The notes beneath the pieces were generated by a model. It was not told where the DNA came from, did no database searches, and saw nothing but the letters and a program-made list of their open reading frames with translations. A stretch of DNA of 64,000 nucleotides from Alphaproteobacteria bacterium. GTDB lineage: Bacteria; Pseudomonadota; Alphaproteobacteria; Puniceispirillales; Marisalimonadaceae. The stretch's first letter is position 1. Each line of letters starts with the position of its first letter. Where the stretch lies: contig SGYL01000001.1 of the NCBI GenBank assembly GCA_004213885.1, positions 1 through 64,000 on the forward strand, written 5' to 3'. The translations under genes and the position numbers were made by a program. This document shows positions 35,344 to 45,540 of the stretch, piece by piece.

Positions 35344-35349
35344 CTAACT

Positions 35350-35907
35350 ATGACCATTTCCAATGATGTATATAAAAAGCCAATTGATTACGAACCATCC
35401 TCCTCTGAAGTCATTTATTTTGGCATGGGATGTTTTTGGGGAGCAGAAAAGCTTTTTTGGAACAGAAATGGCATTCATGTAACAGCTGTCGGCTATTCCG
35501 CTGGTAATACAAAAGACCCAACATATAAAGATATATGTTATGGAGAAACTTATCATGCTGAAGTAGTTAAGCTTGTATACGATCCATATAAAATAGACAC
35601 TTTTCAGCTTCTTAAAATTTTTTGGGAGGGGCATAATCCAACTCAAGGGATGAGACAAGGTAATGACATTGGAACTCAATATAGATCTATTATAATAACT
35701 ACAAATGAAAAACAATTTGAATTAGCTAAATCAACAAAGAACAAATATGAAGAATTATTAAAAAAAAATGGGTTTGCTAAAATAACAACAGAGATACAAA
35801 ATTTTAAAAATTTTTATTACGCTGAAGAATATCATCAACAATATCTTTTAAAAAATCCAAATGGCTATTGTGGTATTGGTGGGTGTAATGTCACTTACAA
35901 TAATTGA
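35350..35907 (+). CDS. msrA: Peptide methionine sulfoxide reductase A
   Basis: 185 residues. Catalytic Cys in [13 protein letters not shown] (about residue 28), [34 protein letters not shown], and two C-terminal resolving cysteines in YCGIGGC. Repairs oxidised methionine. Divergent from speA. Confidence 0.96.
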   Translation: MTISNDVYKKPIDYEPSSSEVIYFGMGCFWGAEKLFWNRNGIHVTAVGYSAGNTKDPTYKDICYGETYHAEVVKLVYDPYKIDTFQLLKIFWEGHNPTQGMRQGNDIGTQYRSIIITTNEKQFELAKSTKNKYEELLKKNGFAKITTEIQNFKNFYYAEEYHQQYLLKNPNGYCGIGGCNVTYNN

Positions 35908-35909
35908 TC

Positions 35910-35936
35910 TTGACCTTCACTTATATTTATTATATT
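35910..35936 (+). promoter_or_regulatory. Candidate promoter before rpmJ
   Basis: -35 TTGACC (35910-35915) and -10 TATATT (35931-35936), spacer 15 bp, which is short. A GAGG ribosome site lies before the rpmJ ATG. Confidence 0.3.
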
Positions 35937-35954
35937 GAATTCAATGAGGTTATT

Positions 35955-36080
35955 ATGAAAGTAGTTAGTTCACTAAAAACACTTAAAGTTAGAGATAGAA
36001 ATTGCCAAGTTGTAAGACGAAGAGGTAGACTTTACGTTATAAATAAAAAAAACCCTAGGTTTAAAGCTAGACAAGGCTAA
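35955..36080 (+). CDS. rpmJ: Ribosomal protein bL36
   Basis: 41 residues, very basic: begins [18 protein letters not shown], continues with RRRGRLYVI and ends NPRFKARQG. This is the longer, zinc-less alphaproteobacterial (YkgO-like) form with only one cysteine. GAGG upstream of the ATG. Nine bases before the next gene. Confidence 0.95.
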   Translation: MKVVSSLKTLKVRDRNCQVVRRRGRLYVINKKNPRFKARQG

Positions 36081-36089
36081 ATTAATTTA

Positions 36090-37238
36090 ATGAATCATAA
36101 AAAATGCTACAATTTTCAAGACTTCAGGAGCCTTGCAAAATCTAAGCTACCCTCTCCTATATTTAATTATATAGATGGAGCAGCAGATGATGAAGTCACA
36201 TTCCGACGAAACACATCATCATTTGATGATGTCAGTTTAATACCTAGTGTACTACGTGGTGTAAAAGATGTTGATATTTCTACTACAATTTTTGGAAAAA
36301 AACTTGAGATGCCAGTATATTGTTCTCCAACAGCTGTGCAAAGATTATTTCATTATGAAGGCGAGAGGGCTGTTGCAAAAGCGGCTGATAAATTTGGAAC
36401 AATGTTTGGTGTATCTTCGCTTGGAACAGTAAGTGTTGAAGAAGTATCGAAAATTTCGTCATCTCCAAAAATGTTTCAATTTTATTTTCATAAAGATAGA
36501 GGTCTTAACAATAGTATGTTAGAAAGAGCAAAGGCAGCTAAATTTGATGTTCTAGCTCTAACAGTTGACACTATCACTGGAGGAAATAGAGAAAGAGATT
36601 TAAGAACAGGGTTTGTCATTCCACCACGTTTTACTTTAAATAGCTTGTTGGAATTTATTTTAAAGCCTTATTGGGGTATCAATTATATAACAAGTCCTAA
36701 ATTTGAACTTCCTCACTTGCAAGATTATGTTGGGGCAGGTACTTCTGCAATGACATCAATTGGTGACTATTTTACAAACATGCTTGATCAATCAATGAGT
36801 TGGAAGGATGCTGAAGATCTTGGAAAAAAATGGGGTGGACATTTTGCACTTAAAGGTGTTGTTAGCGTTGAAGATGCTAAAAGAGCCATTGATATAGGTT
36901 GCACAGGAGTAATTGTATCAAATCATGGTGGAAGACAACTTGATGGCTCCGTTTCACCGTTTGATCAATTAGCAAAAATTGTTGATGCAGTTGGAGATAA
37001 AATTGATGTTATTTGTGAAGGTGGAATTCAAAGAGGAACACATATACTAAAAGCTCTTTCTATGGGTGCTAAAGCCTGTGCAGGTGGAAGGCTTTATTTG
37101 TATGCATTAGCTTCTGCAGGTGAGAAAGGTGTTGAAAGAGCACTTGGCTTATTAAAAGAAGAAATTATTAGGGATATGAAATTAATGGGATGCACCTCAA
37201 TCGATCAATTGAATAGATCAAATTTACATTATACTTAA
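36090..37238 (+). CDS. lldD: FMN-dependent L-lactate dehydrogenase / alpha-hydroxyacid oxidase family
   Basis: 382 residues. TIM-barrel flavoprotein: FNYIDGAADDEVTFRRN at the start, SPTAVQRLFH, LTVDTITGGNRERDLR, and the active-site VSNHGGRQLDGSVSPFDQL with catalytic His and Arg. Length and RERDLR fit LldD-type quinone-linked L-lactate dehydrogenase, but glycolate or other 2-hydroxyacids are possible. Ends 2 bp from the convergent fumarase. Confidence 0.85.
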   Translation: MNHKKCYNFQDFRSLAKSKLPSPIFNYIDGAADDEVTFRRNTSSFDDVSLIPSVLRGVKDVDISTTIFGKKLEMPVYCSPTAVQRLFHYEGERAVAKAADKFGTMFGVSSLGTVSVEEVSKISSSPKMFQFYFHKDRGLNNSMLERAKAAKFDVLALTVDTITGGNRERDLRTGFVIPPRFTLNSLLEFILKPYWGINYITSPKFELPHLQDYVGAGTSAMTSIGDYFTNMLDQSMSWKDAEDLGKKWGGHFALKGVVSVEDAKRAIDIGCTGVIVSNHGGRQLDGSVSPFDQLAKIVDAVGDKIDVICEGGIQRGTHILKALSMGAKACAGGRLYLYALASAGEKGVERALGLLKEEIIRDMKLMGCTSIDQLNRSNLHYT

Positions 37239-37240
37239 AA

Positions 37241-38842
37241 TTATTTAAAAAAATCATTGCCTTTATTATCAATGACCATGAATGCAGGAAAATTTTCAAC
37301 CTCTATTTTCCAAACTGCTTCCATTCCTAATTCAGGATATTCTAAAACTGATACCTTTTTAATTGAATTTTGAGCAACATTAGCTGCGACTCCTCCAATT
37401 GAACCTAGATAAAAACCTCCAAATTCTTTGCATGAATCAACAACTATTTGTGATCTGTTTCCTTTTGCGAGCATAACCATTGATCCTCCAAATTTTTGAA
37501 ATTTTGGCACATAACTGTCCATTCTTCCGGCTGTTGTAGGGCCAAATGAACCTGAAGGTAGACCTTTTGGCTTTTTTGCAGGTCCTGCATAATAGACTGG
37601 ATATTTTTTAAAATATTCTGGAAGATTATTATTTTTATCTAAATATTCTAAAATTTTTGCATGAGCTATATCTCTTGCTACTATTAGAGGGCCAGTAAGG
37701 CTTAACCTTGTTTTAACTTTACATTTATTTAATTGATTTAAGATTTTATCCATCCCACTTGTTAGGTCAATATGAATTATTTCTTCATCTAAACTTTCTT
37801 CAATTTCAGGTAAATATTTGGCTGGATTTGTCTCAAGCTTCTCTAAAAAAATTCCTTTTGAATTTATCTTTCCAAATATTTGTCGATCTGCTGAACAAGA
37901 AACTCCTATACCAACTGGCATAGATGCTCCATGCCTAGGTAATCTAATGACCCTTACATCATGACAATAATATTTGCCACCAAATTGTGCGCCGATTCCC
38001 ATTTCTTGGGTCATTTTTAAAATAATTTCTTCCCATTCTTTATCTCTAAAAGCATGACCTGTTTTTTCATCTCCTCTTATTGGGAGTTCATCTAGATATT
38101 TTGTTGATGCTAGTTTTACAGTTTTTAAATTTAATTCAGCGGATGTTCCTCCAATAACAATTGCTAAATGATAAGGTGGACAAGCGGCGGTCCCAAGAGA
38201 AATGATAATCTCATATAAAAATTTTTTTAAATCTTTTGGATTTAAAATTGCTTTTGTTTGTTGATATAAAAAGCTTTTATTTGCTGAACCACCTCCTTTT
38301 TGAATAAAAGTAAATTTATACTCATCACCCTCAGCGGCGTATAAATTAATTTCTCCAGGTAAATTGTTGTTAGTATTTTTTTCTTCGAACATTGAAATTG
38401 GAGCAAGTTGAGAAAATCTAAGGTTATTTTTTTGATAACTATTATATATACCTCTTGATAATTCTTTTTCTTCATTAAAATCTGTAAATATGTTTTTCCC
38501 TCTGTACCCATTAATTATTGCCGTCCCAGTATCTTGACACATAGGTAAAACTCCGGATGCAGAAATATTTGCATTTTTTAACATTGTTAGTGCAACAAAA
38601 TGATCATTTTTAGATGCCTCTTTATCATCCAGAATTTTTTTTAGTAATTTAAGGTGTGAACTTCTGTAAAAATGGGAAATTTTGTAAAACGCATTTTCAG
38701 TTATTATTTTTAGTGCTTCAGGTTGAATTAATAAAATATTTTTATTTTGGAAAGCTTTGAAGCTTACATGATCGCTTTCTATTAATTCATATTCAGTATT
38801 ATCATTAGTTATAGGAAACATTGTTGAAAAAGCAAAACTCAT
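37241..38842 (-). CDS. fumA: Fumarate hydratase, class I (iron-sulfur)
   Basis: 533 residues, the one-chain class I form with N-terminal alpha and C-terminal beta domains. Three iron-sulfur cysteines are visible in [25 protein letters not shown] and GVSCSADRQ; the beta domain has [11 protein letters not shown]. Hydrates fumarate to malate in the TCA cycle. 18 bp upstream of it lies sspB on the same strand. Confidence 0.96.
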   Translation of the reverse strand: MSFAFSTMFPITNDNTEYELIESDHVSFKAFQNKNILLIQPEALKIITENAFYKISHFYRSSHLKLLKKILDDKEASKNDHFVALTMLKNANISASGVLPMCQDTGTAIINGYRGKNIFTDFNEEKELSRGIYNSYQKNNLRFSQLAPISMFEEKNTNNNLPGEINLYAAEGDEYKFTFIQKGGGSANKSFLYQQTKAILNPKDLKKFLYEIIISLGTAACPPYHLAIVIGGTSAELNLKTVKLASTKYLDELPIRGDEKTGHAFRDKEWEEIILKMTQEMGIGAQFGGKYYCHDVRVIRLPRHGASMPVGIGVSCSADRQIFGKINSKGIFLEKLETNPAKYLPEIEESLDEEIIHIDLTSGMDKILNQLNKCKVKTRLSLTGPLIVARDIAHAKILEYLDKNNNLPEYFKKYPVYYAGPAKKPKGLPSGSFGPTTAGRMDSYVPKFQKFGGSMVMLAKGNRSQIVVDSCKEFGGFYLGSIGGVAANVAQNSIKKVSVLEYPELGMEAVWKIEVENFPAFMVIDNKGNDFFK

Positions 38843-38860
38843 AATAAATTCCTTTTGATT

Positions 38861-39349
38861 TTAATCTTCTTTTTTAGATCTAAATGCATCCAATGAGAAT
38901 ATTTCAGCGTTAAATTTTTGCTTTTTATCTTCATTGGATTTATGTGATGATATTTTTTTTTCTTTTTTTTTATTTTCTGTTAGAAAATCTTTTTTAAATT
39001 GTAAACTAAAGCCGACTGATGGATCTGAAAAAGATGTGATAGAATTAAATGGAACAGAAATATTTTTTTTCTTTCCACTAAAAGAGAGAACAACTGAAAA
39101 TTTATGATCATCAATAATGAGATCCCAGAACTGATGTTGCAAAATAATCTTAATTTCATTATCTTCTCCAGCCTTCAATTCAGACGGTACTTTTACTCCA
39201 TCATGTGTCGAATCAAATGAAATATAAAAATGATGATCACCTGGAAGTCCTTCCTCATTAACTAATTCTAATGATTTCTTGACAACTAATCTTAGTGTTT
39301 CTTCAACTATTTGATCATAATCAATGTTTTTTTTAACTATTTTATCCAT
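38861..39349 (-). CDS. sspB: SspB-like ClpXP adaptor
   Basis: 162 residues. The SspB fold is recognised in LPGDHHFYISFDSTHDGVKVP and the HQFWDLIIDDHKFSVVLSFSGKK core, followed by a lysine-rich linker and a short end (DAFRSKKED) where the ClpX-binding motif usually sits. It delivers ssrA-tagged proteins to ClpXP. The ssrA gene is 96 bp upstream on the same strand, after a terminator. Confidence 0.92.
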   Translation of the reverse strand: MDKIVKKNIDYDQIVEETLRLVVKKSLELVNEEGLPGDHHFYISFDSTHDGVKVPSELKAGEDNEIKIILQHQFWDLIIDDHKFSVVLSFSGKKKNISVPFNSITSFSDPSVGFSLQFKKDFLTENKKKEKKISSHKSNEDKKQKFNAEIFSLDAFRSKKED

Positions 39350-39415
39350 TTCAAACTCAAAAAAAAATTGTATTTTTATTATATTTTATGAGAAAGAATT
39401 TTTACAGATAAATTT

Positions 39416-39444
39416 AAAAAAAAAGGCAAGACCTAAGTCTTGCC
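39416..39444 (-). terminator. Rho-independent terminator of ssrA
   Basis: Perfect 8-bp stem GGCAAGAC / GTCTTGCC (39425-39432 with 39437-39444), four-base loop, and nine T on the minus strand (39416-39424). Just 3' of the tmRNA coding piece. Confidence 0.92.
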
Positions 39445-39445
39445 C

Positions 39446-39700
39446 TTGAGTTTCTGTTGCCAGGCAGTTCAACCCCGCCGATCCTTGCTAGAGGATAGGA
39501 CTTTAATTTCGGTTACTTTAGCTGCTAAGCAGCTGCTGCAACCGGAGCGTAGTTGTCGTTTGCAACTATTAAATAGCCCGATATCGGTGGTACAATGCCG
39601 AGTAAAAGTTTTATTTTTATCACACACGTCGATCCTATTTCACCCCCTTAATATTTTTTGGTGGAGGTGCCGGGTACTGCCCCCGGGTCCGCAGAGCTTA
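39446..39700 (-). ncRNA. ssrA: tmRNA, circularly permuted two-piece form
   Basis: On the minus strand the acceptor piece comes first, with the T-arm CCGGG-GGCAGTA-CCCGG and the 3' end CACCTCC-A-CCA (ending at 39659). An 11-base AT spacer (39648-39658) follows, then the coding piece starting GGGGGTG (39647) and AGGATCGACG. GGGGGTG pairs with CACCTCC as the 7-bp acceptor stem. The tag frame (39563-39525) codes ANDNYAPVAAAA then TAG. The outer ends are approximate. This permutation is typical of alphaproteobacteria. Confidence 0.95.
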
Positions 39701-39820
39701 TTTTATAAAATGTTTATTACTATAGTCATTTAAGACTTAATAAATATATATTAATTTCAAAAATTATTAAAGAGCAATGACAATTAAAATACTTTTTGTT
39801 ATTAATATTTAGAGGTTAAA
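39701..39820. other. Divergent spacer ssrA / thyA
   Basis: 120 bp of AT-rich DNA that must carry the promoters of both genes. Several weak -10-like stretches are present but no pair I trust. Confidence 0.3.
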
Positions 39821-40612
39821 ATGATACAATACTTAGATTTACTAAAAAATGTTTTTGATAATGGTATAATAAAAAAAGATAGAACTGGTGTTGGAACAAA
39901 ATCACTTTTCGGGTGGCAAATGAGATTTGATTTAAGTAAAGGTTTCCCTCTTTTAACTACAAAAAAACTTCACATTAAGTCAATTGTTCATGAACTTTTA
40001 TGGTTTGTTAAAGGAGATACAAATATAAAATATTTGAATGATAATAATGTACATATTTGGGACGAATGGGCAGATGATAATGGTAATTTAGGTCCAGTTT
40101 ATGGAAAGCAATGGCGTTCATGGGAGAATAATGGAGTTGAAATTGACCAGTTAAAAAATGCAATTGAATTAATTAAAAATGACCCAAGTTCAAGAAGAAT
40201 CATTGTTTCGTCGTGGAATCCAGCAGATGTTTCAAGAATGGCTTTACCTCCTTGTCATTGCTTGTTTCAATTTCATGTAATAGACAATAAACTTTCTTGC
40301 CAACTTTACCAAAGAAGTGCAGATATTTTTTTAGGAGTTCCATTCAATATAGCTTCATATGCTCTTCTTACTCATATGATAGCTGATTTAACAAATTTAA
40401 ATGTTGGATTTTTTGTACATACGCTTGGTGATGCACACCTATATCTAAATCACCAAGATCAAGCTAAAGAGCAATTAACTAGAAAACCGAAAGATTTACC
40501 TAAACTTGTTATTAATAAAAAAAGAAAAAATATTGATGAGTTTGAATTTGATGATTTTACATTTCAAAATTATTCACCAGATGCACACATTAAAGCTCCA
40601 ATAGCAGTTTAA
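39821..40612 (+). CDS. thyA: Thymidylate synthase
   Basis: 263 residues, normal length. [19 protein letters not shown], catalytic Cys in [13 protein letters not shown] (about residue 146), [19 protein letters not shown] and the C-terminal IKAPIAV. Makes dTMP with methylene-THF, giving DHF that the next gene (folA, 4 bp later) recycles. Confidence 0.97.
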   Translation: MIQYLDLLKNVFDNGIIKKDRTGVGTKSLFGWQMRFDLSKGFPLLTTKKLHIKSIVHELLWFVKGDTNIKYLNDNNVHIWDEWADDNGNLGPVYGKQWRSWENNGVEIDQLKNAIELIKNDPSSRRIIVSSWNPADVSRMALPPCHCLFQFHVIDNKLSCQLYQRSADIFLGVPFNIASYALLTHMIADLTNLNVGFFVHTLGDAHLYLNHQDQAKEQLTRKPKDLPKLVINKKRKNIDEFEFDDFTFQNYSPDAHIKAPIAV

Positions 40613-40616
40613 TTGC

Positions 40617-41168
40617 GTGGAAACGATTGAAAAAAATAAATTTCGTATAGTTACAATTGTTGCTGTCTCTAAGGATTTTATAATTGGTGACGGTAATCAA
40701 ATGTTATGGCATTTACCAAATGATTTAAAAAGATTGAAATCTATAACTTATGATAATCCATTAATAATGGGAAGAAAAACTTTTGATAGTATTGGCAAAC
40801 CTTTACCAGGAAGAGCAAATATTATTTTAACTAATAAAAAAAATCTTAAAGATGACATTAACTTAGGAAAATATTTTGTACAAAATTTTGAAGACGCAGT
40901 AATAAAAGCCAATGATTGGATTAATAAAAAGTTTAAAAAAGATGAACATAGTACAAAAAAAATTTTTATTTTTGGGGGAGGTGAAATATATAAATTAGCT
41001 TTAAATTTTTGTAGTCAAATTGAACTTACTCTAGTCGATATTAATTTAAAAAAAGGAGTTACCTTTCCTTTTATCGATGAGAAAAAATGGAAAAAAAAAT
41101 TGGTTCAGAAAGTTGAGGGAAATGAAAGTTATCCACCTCATTCTTTTTGGGTTTATAAAAGAAAATAA
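40617..41168 (+). CDS. folA: Dihydrofolate reductase
   Basis: 183 residues from a GTG start 4 bp after thyA. IVAVSKDFIIGDGNQMLWHLPNDLKRLK, then IMGRKTFDSIGKPLPGR and IFGGGEIYKLAL identify DHFR. Reduces DHF to THF with NADPH. The thyA-folA pair is a classic coupled operon. Confidence 0.96.
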   Translation: METIEKNKFRIVTIVAVSKDFIIGDGNQMLWHLPNDLKRLKSITYDNPLIMGRKTFDSIGKPLPGRANIILTNKKNLKDDINLGKYFVQNFEDAVIKANDWINKKFKKDEHSTKKIFIFGGGEIYKLALNFCSQIELTLVDINLKKGVTFPFIDEKKWKKKLVQKVEGNESYPPHSFWVYKRK

Positions 41169-41169
41169 A

Positions 41170-41961
41170 TTAAATTTTGATTTTTTTTTGAATTTTTTGG
41201 CTTATATCAAAGAAAGATTTGAAAATTACATCATCTTTTTTTTGTTTTATGATTGGGTGTTGAGTATCATATTTTTTAATTAAATTTTCACTAATTGGTA
41301 ATTCCCCAAGTACCTCCAAGTCTAAGTTATTAGCTAGTTTAAGGCTTGATTTTTTCCCAAAAATATAATGTTTTTTTTCACATTCATCACATATATAGTA
41401 ACTCATATTTTCAATTAAACCTAGAATTGGTAGATTAACTTTTCTAAACATATTTATACCTCTTTTAACGTCTAATAACGATAATTCTTGAGGTGTAGTT
41501 ATTATTAATGCACCACTAACATCAATTTTTTGAGAAATTGTTAATTGTACATCTCCAGTTCCTGGAGGAGTATCAATGATTAAAATATCTAACTCTCCCC
41601 AGGCTACATCTTTCAGTAATTGTGTGACTGCCTTGATGACCATGGGCCCTCTCCATATATTAGCTGTTTCTTCCGGTACTAAATAACCAATTGACATTGT
41701 TTTAAGACCATTAACCTCAATTGGTAAGAAGTTCTTATTTTCAATTTTGGGTTCTTTATTTGTATTTAGTAATTTAGGTAAACTAGGACCATATATATCA
41801 GCATCTAATAAACCTACTTTGAATTTAAAATGCTGAAAAGTTAATGCTAAGTTGAGAGCAAATGTTGATTTTCCAACACCACCTTTACCACTTGCTACAA
41901 GTATTACGTGTTTAGCAAATTTTGGTATTTTTAAAAATTTGTTAATATTATCATTTTCCAT
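41170..41961 (-). CDS. mrp: Mrp/ApbC-family iron-sulfur carrier ATPase, short form
   Basis: 263 residues. Deviant P-loop ASGKGGVGKSTFALNLA (about 22-38), DADIYGPSLPKLL, WRGPMV, IDTPPGTGDVQL and the cluster-binding pair CDEC in MSYYICDECEKKH. The N-terminal MIP18/DUF59 domain of longer Mrp proteins is absent. Transfers Fe-S clusters to target proteins. Convergent with folA (1-bp gap), divergent from hflK. Confidence 0.92.
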   Translation of the reverse strand: MENDNINKFLKIPKFAKHVILVASGKGGVGKSTFALNLALTFQHFKFKVGLLDADIYGPSLPKLLNTNKEPKIENKNFLPIEVNGLKTMSIGYLVPEETANIWRGPMVIKAVTQLLKDVAWGELDILIIDTPPGTGDVQLTISQKIDVSGALIITTPQELSLLDVKRGINMFRKVNLPILGLIENMSYYICDECEKKHYIFGKKSSLKLANNLDLEVLGELPISENLIKKYDTQHPIIKQKKDDVIFKSFFDISQKIQKKIKI

Positions 41962-42049
41962 AATATCATCATATAGATAATATTATTGAAAAATAAATTT
42001 ATAATTTTAATTTTTAAAAAAATAAAAGATTAAGGTTGAAATTTTTTTA

Positions 42050-42078
42050 TTGAAACAAATATCTATGACATATATATA
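42050..42078 (+). promoter_or_regulatory. Candidate promoter of hflKC
   Basis: -35 TTGAAA (42050-42055), 17-bp spacer, -10 TATATA (42073-42078), about 14 bp before the hflK ATG, so the leader would be very short. TTGAAA also resembles a heat-shock -35. Confidence 0.45.
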
Positions 42079-42092
42079 TTTCGGGTGTAATC

Positions 42093-43175
42093 ATGAACAA
42101 CAACAATTCAGGCCCTTGGGGCAACAATGATAATAATCAAAGTCCTTGGGGAAGAAGACCTAACAACCAAACACCTCCTGACGTGGATGAAATTATCAAA
42201 AATAGTAAAGACAAATTCAAAAAATTCGTGCCATCAAATTTTGGTGGAGGTAAAGGCTTATCTATAATATTTCTCATATTAATAGCACTATGGCTTGCAT
42301 CTGGTATTTACAGAGTAAACCCACAAGAACAAGGTGTAGTTTTAAGGTTTGGTGAATTTGTTAGGACAACCCAACCTGGTCTTCATTATCATTTGCCTTC
42401 ACCCATAGAAAAAGTAATTACACCGGATGTAACCAGAGAAAACAAAATAGAGATAGGATATAGAGGTTTCGGTGGTGGTACTGCAAATAGAAGAGATGTT
42501 CCCGATGAGTCAAAAATGATAACTGGTGACGAAAATAATATTGATATTGATTTTGTGGTTTTTTGGAAAATATCTGATGCTGGTAAATACTTATTTAATC
42601 TACAAGATCCCCCTGAAACAGTTAAAGTTGCTGCTCAATCGATAATGAGAGATATAATTGGTCAAACTAAGATACAAACAGCATTAACAGGTGGCCGTCA
42701 AAACATTCAGTTAACAGCCAAAACCTTATTACAGGACTTATTAAACCAATATGAAGCTGGTGTTGAAATAAGAGATGTCCAACTACTTTCAGTGGACCCA
42801 CCACAAGAAGTTATTGATGCTTTTAATGATGTGCAAAGAGCTAGGCAAGATAGAGACACACTAATAAATGAAGCTGAAGCTATAAGAAACGATATTGTTC
42901 CAAGAGCTAGAGGAGAAGCAGCACAAATGATTAATGAGTCACAAGCATATGAAAGTCAGGTAGTAAATAGAGCTAAAGGTGATGCTGATAGATTTATTTC
43001 AGTTTATGAAAGCTATAAAATTAATCCAGACGTGACCACATCTAGAATTTATTTGGAAACAATGGAGAAAGTTTTAGTAAATGTTAACAAAATTATCATG
43101 GATAAATCTGCAAGTTCTTCTGGTATTGTTCCTTATTTACCCATTGATAAATTACAAAATAAAGGATCGAAATAA
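42093..43175 (+). CDS. hflK: FtsH modulator HflK
   Basis: 360 residues. Gly/Asn/Pro-rich N-terminus with two PWG motifs, one membrane helix (about 66-82), then the SPFH domain (RVNPQEQGVVLRFGEFVRTTQPGLHYHLP) and a coiled C-terminus. With HflC it caps and modulates the FtsH protease. Overlaps hflC by one base. Confidence 0.96.
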   Translation: MNNNNSGPWGNNDNNQSPWGRRPNNQTPPDVDEIIKNSKDKFKKFVPSNFGGGKGLSIIFLILIALWLASGIYRVNPQEQGVVLRFGEFVRTTQPGLHYHLPSPIEKVITPDVTRENKIEIGYRGFGGGTANRRDVPDESKMITGDENNIDIDFVVFWKISDAGKYLFNLQDPPETVKVAAQSIMRDIIGQTKIQTALTGGRQNIQLTAKTLLQDLLNQYEAGVEIRDVQLLSVDPPQEVIDAFNDVQRARQDRDTLINEAEAIRNDIVPRARGEAAQMINESQAYESQVVNRAKGDADRFISVYESYKINPDVTTSRIYLETMEKVLVNVNKIIMDKSASSSGIVPYLPIDKLQNKGSK

Positions 43176-44044
43176 TGTCTAATATCAAAATTTTATCTTA
43201 CACAGTTGGTATAATTGTATTATTTATTTTGTATAGTTCATTCTTTACTGTTGATCAAACCAAACAAGCAATAGTTTTACAATTTGGTGAACCAAAAAGA
43301 GTTATTACAAAACCAGGCTTAAATTTTAAGATCCCCTTTATACAAGAAGTTACACTCTTTGAAAAAAGAGTTCTTTCACTAGTTTCTAGCGATTCTGAAG
43401 AAGTAATTCTTTCAGATCAAAAAAGATTAGAAGTTGACACCTATTCAAGATTTAAAATTATCGATCCATTACTATTTTTTCAAACTGTTCGAAATGAGAA
43501 TGGAGCAAGACAGAGACTAGAATCTATAATTGATTCATCTGTTAGACGTGTTTTTGGTAAACTTGAATTAATATCAATTTTGTCTGATGCTAGACAAAAA
43601 ATTGTAGATGATATTGGTTTAGAGGTAAATGATATTATTAAAAGACTAGGTATGGAAATAATTGATGTTCGAATTAGAAGAGCTGATTATCCTGAAGCAA
43701 CAAGTCAAAATATATTTAACAGAATGAGATCTGAAAGAGAACAAGAAGCTAAAGAGTTTAGAGCACAAGGGGCTGAAGAGGCTCAAAAGATAAGATCTGA
43801 TGCTGAAAAACAAAAAACAATTTTGCTTGCAGAGGCTCAAAGGAAAGCTGAAGCAATTAGGGGTAATGGTGATGGAGAGGCTATTAAAATATATGCAGAC
43901 GCCTTTGGAAGAGATTCAAAATTTTTTAAATTTTACCGCTCTATGCAAGCATATGAAAAAACTTTTGTCGATAAAGACACTACTATGATTTTGTCACCTG
44001 AAAGTGAATTTTTTAATTTCTTTTCAGATAAAAAAGGGAATTAA
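43175..44044 (+). CDS. hflC: FtsH modulator HflC
   Basis: 289 residues. N-terminal membrane helix (about 7-25), SPFH domain (VDQTKQAIVLQFGEPKRVI), RMRSEREQEAKEFRAQGAEEAQKIR coil, and a conserved end. Partner of HflK. Followed by degP 72 bp later. Confidence 0.96.
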   Translation: MSNIKILSYTVGIIVLFILYSSFFTVDQTKQAIVLQFGEPKRVITKPGLNFKIPFIQEVTLFEKRVLSLVSSDSEEVILSDQKRLEVDTYSRFKIIDPLLFFQTVRNENGARQRLESIIDSSVRRVFGKLELISILSDARQKIVDDIGLEVNDIIKRLGMEIIDVRIRRADYPEATSQNIFNRMRSEREQEAKEFRAQGAEEAQKIRSDAEKQKTILLAEAQRKAEAIRGNGDGEAIKIYADAFGRDSKFFKFYRSMQAYEKTFVDKDTTMILSPESEFFNFFSDKKGN

Positions 44045-44116
44045 GCCTTCTTCTTTTTACCATATTTATGACATTTTTATCTAGTCTATATAAATTTATT
44101 TTTTTGAGGAATATGT

Positions 44117-45538
44117 ATGATTATTGATTGTAAATTTAAAATTATTATAACTACTGTTATTTTACTATTTTCATCTTCTTTAAGTTTCGCAAAAAAAGCT
44201 CCAGATAGTTTTGCTAATTTAGCTGAAATTTTAAGTCCGTCAGTAGTTAATATTTCAACAACTACAATTATAGAAGATAGAAAAAATAATCTACCAACTT
44301 TCCCTCCTGGGTCACCATTTGAAGAATTTTTTAAACAATTTCAAGAGCCTAACCAAGGTAAAAGAAGAGCCCAATCTCTTGGTTCAGGTTTTATTATTGA
44401 TAAAAAAGGTTATATCATCACTAACAATCACGTAATTGATAATGCCGAAAAAATCAAAGTTATACTTCATGATGATCAATCTTTTGAAGCCGAGGTTGTA
44501 GGAAAAGACCCTAAAACAGACGTTGCATTACTAAAAATTAATCCAAAAAATACTAAATTAAAAGCTGTAGAATTTGGTGACTCAAATAATTTAAGAGTAG
44601 GTGATTGGGTCATGGCTATCGGTAATCCTTTTGGTTTTGGAGGTACAGTGACAGCTGGAATTGTATCTGCAAGAGGAAGAAACATAGGAGGGTCATACGA
44701 TGATTATATTCAAACTGACGCCTCAATAAATAGAGGGAATTCAGGTGGACCTTTATTTGATATGAAAGGTAATGTTGTAGGCATAAACACTGCAATATTT
44801 TCTCAATCAGGTGGATCTGTGGGCATAGGTTTTGCTGTATCATCCAATTTAGCAAAACAAGTTTCAGATCAACTAAGAAAATATGGTCGTACAAAGCGAG
44901 GTTGGTTAGGCGTTTTAATTCAACAAATAACAAAAGAGATAGCAGAATCTTTAGGTTTGAAAAATACTCATGGAGCACTGGTATCATCAGCAACCGAAAA
45001 TGGTCCAGCATATAAGGCTGGTATAAAGTCTGGTGATGTTATTTTAAAATTTAATGGTATTAAAATAAAAAATATGAATGAACTACCTAAAGTTGTAGCA
45101 GGAACACCTGTTGGAAATTCTGTAAAGGTTGAAATTTGGAGAAATGGTAAAATAAAGACTTTAAATGTAAAGTTAGGTGAATTAGAGTTGGCTGAAAATA
45201 ATAATCTAATTGATAATAAGCAAAACAAAGGTCTAACTAAAGCATTTCCTAAAATAGGTTTTGAAATAAAACAATTAGACGATCAAGATATTAAAAAGTA
45301 TAAATTAAAGGATTTTACTAAAGGTATTATTATTTCTAATGTTAAAAGTAATAGTAAAGCCTCTAAAAGTGGCCTTAGGGAAGGTATGATTATAGTAAGA
45401 GTGGGGCAATCCGAAGTTTCAGATTTAAGTGTAATAACTGATGCTATAGAAAAGGCAAAAAAACAAAAAAGAAATGCACTATTAATGCTAGTTAATTTTG
45501 AAGGCGCAGATAGGTTTGTTGCTGTTGAAATATTTTAA
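44117..45538 (+). CDS. degP: Periplasmic serine protease/chaperone Do (DegP-type)
   Basis: 473 residues. Signal peptide ending SLSFA (about 28). Trypsin-like domain with His (NNHVIDNA), Asp (KTDVALLKI) and Ser (RGNSGGPLF), then two PDZ domains (about 265-355 and 380-470). Degrades misfolded envelope proteins. The hflK-hflC-degP order is common in alphaproteobacteria. Convergent with serB with a 2-bp gap. Confidence 0.96.
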   Translation: MIIDCKFKIIITTVILLFSSSLSFAKKAPDSFANLAEILSPSVVNISTTTIIEDRKNNLPTFPPGSPFEEFFKQFQEPNQGKRRAQSLGSGFIIDKKGYIITNNHVIDNAEKIKVILHDDQSFEAEVVGKDPKTDVALLKINPKNTKLKAVEFGDSNNLRVGDWVMAIGNPFGFGGTVTAGIVSARGRNIGGSYDDYIQTDASINRGNSGGPLFDMKGNVVGINTAIFSQSGGSVGIGFAVSSNLAKQVSDQLRKYGRTKRGWLGVLIQQITKEIAESLGLKNTHGALVSSATENGPAYKAGIKSGDVILKFNGIKIKNMNELPKVVAGTPVGNSVKVEIWRNGKIKTLNVKLGELELAENNNLIDNKQNKGLTKAFPKIGFEIKQLDDQDIKKYKLKDFTKGIIISNVKSNSKASKSGLREGMIIVRVGQSEVSDLSVITDAIEKAKKQKRNALLMLVNFEGADRFVAVEIF

Positions 45539-45540
45539 AA

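Noticed and set aside
39440-39733. Plus-strand ORF of 97 codons
   Set aside because: It is antisense to the tmRNA gene, whose acceptor stem, tag frame and terminator are clear; the peptide has no protein-like character.
44616-45011. Minus-strand ORF of 131 codons inside degP
   Set aside because: Shadow of the degP reading frame; biased composition (L, Q, H) and no ribosome site.
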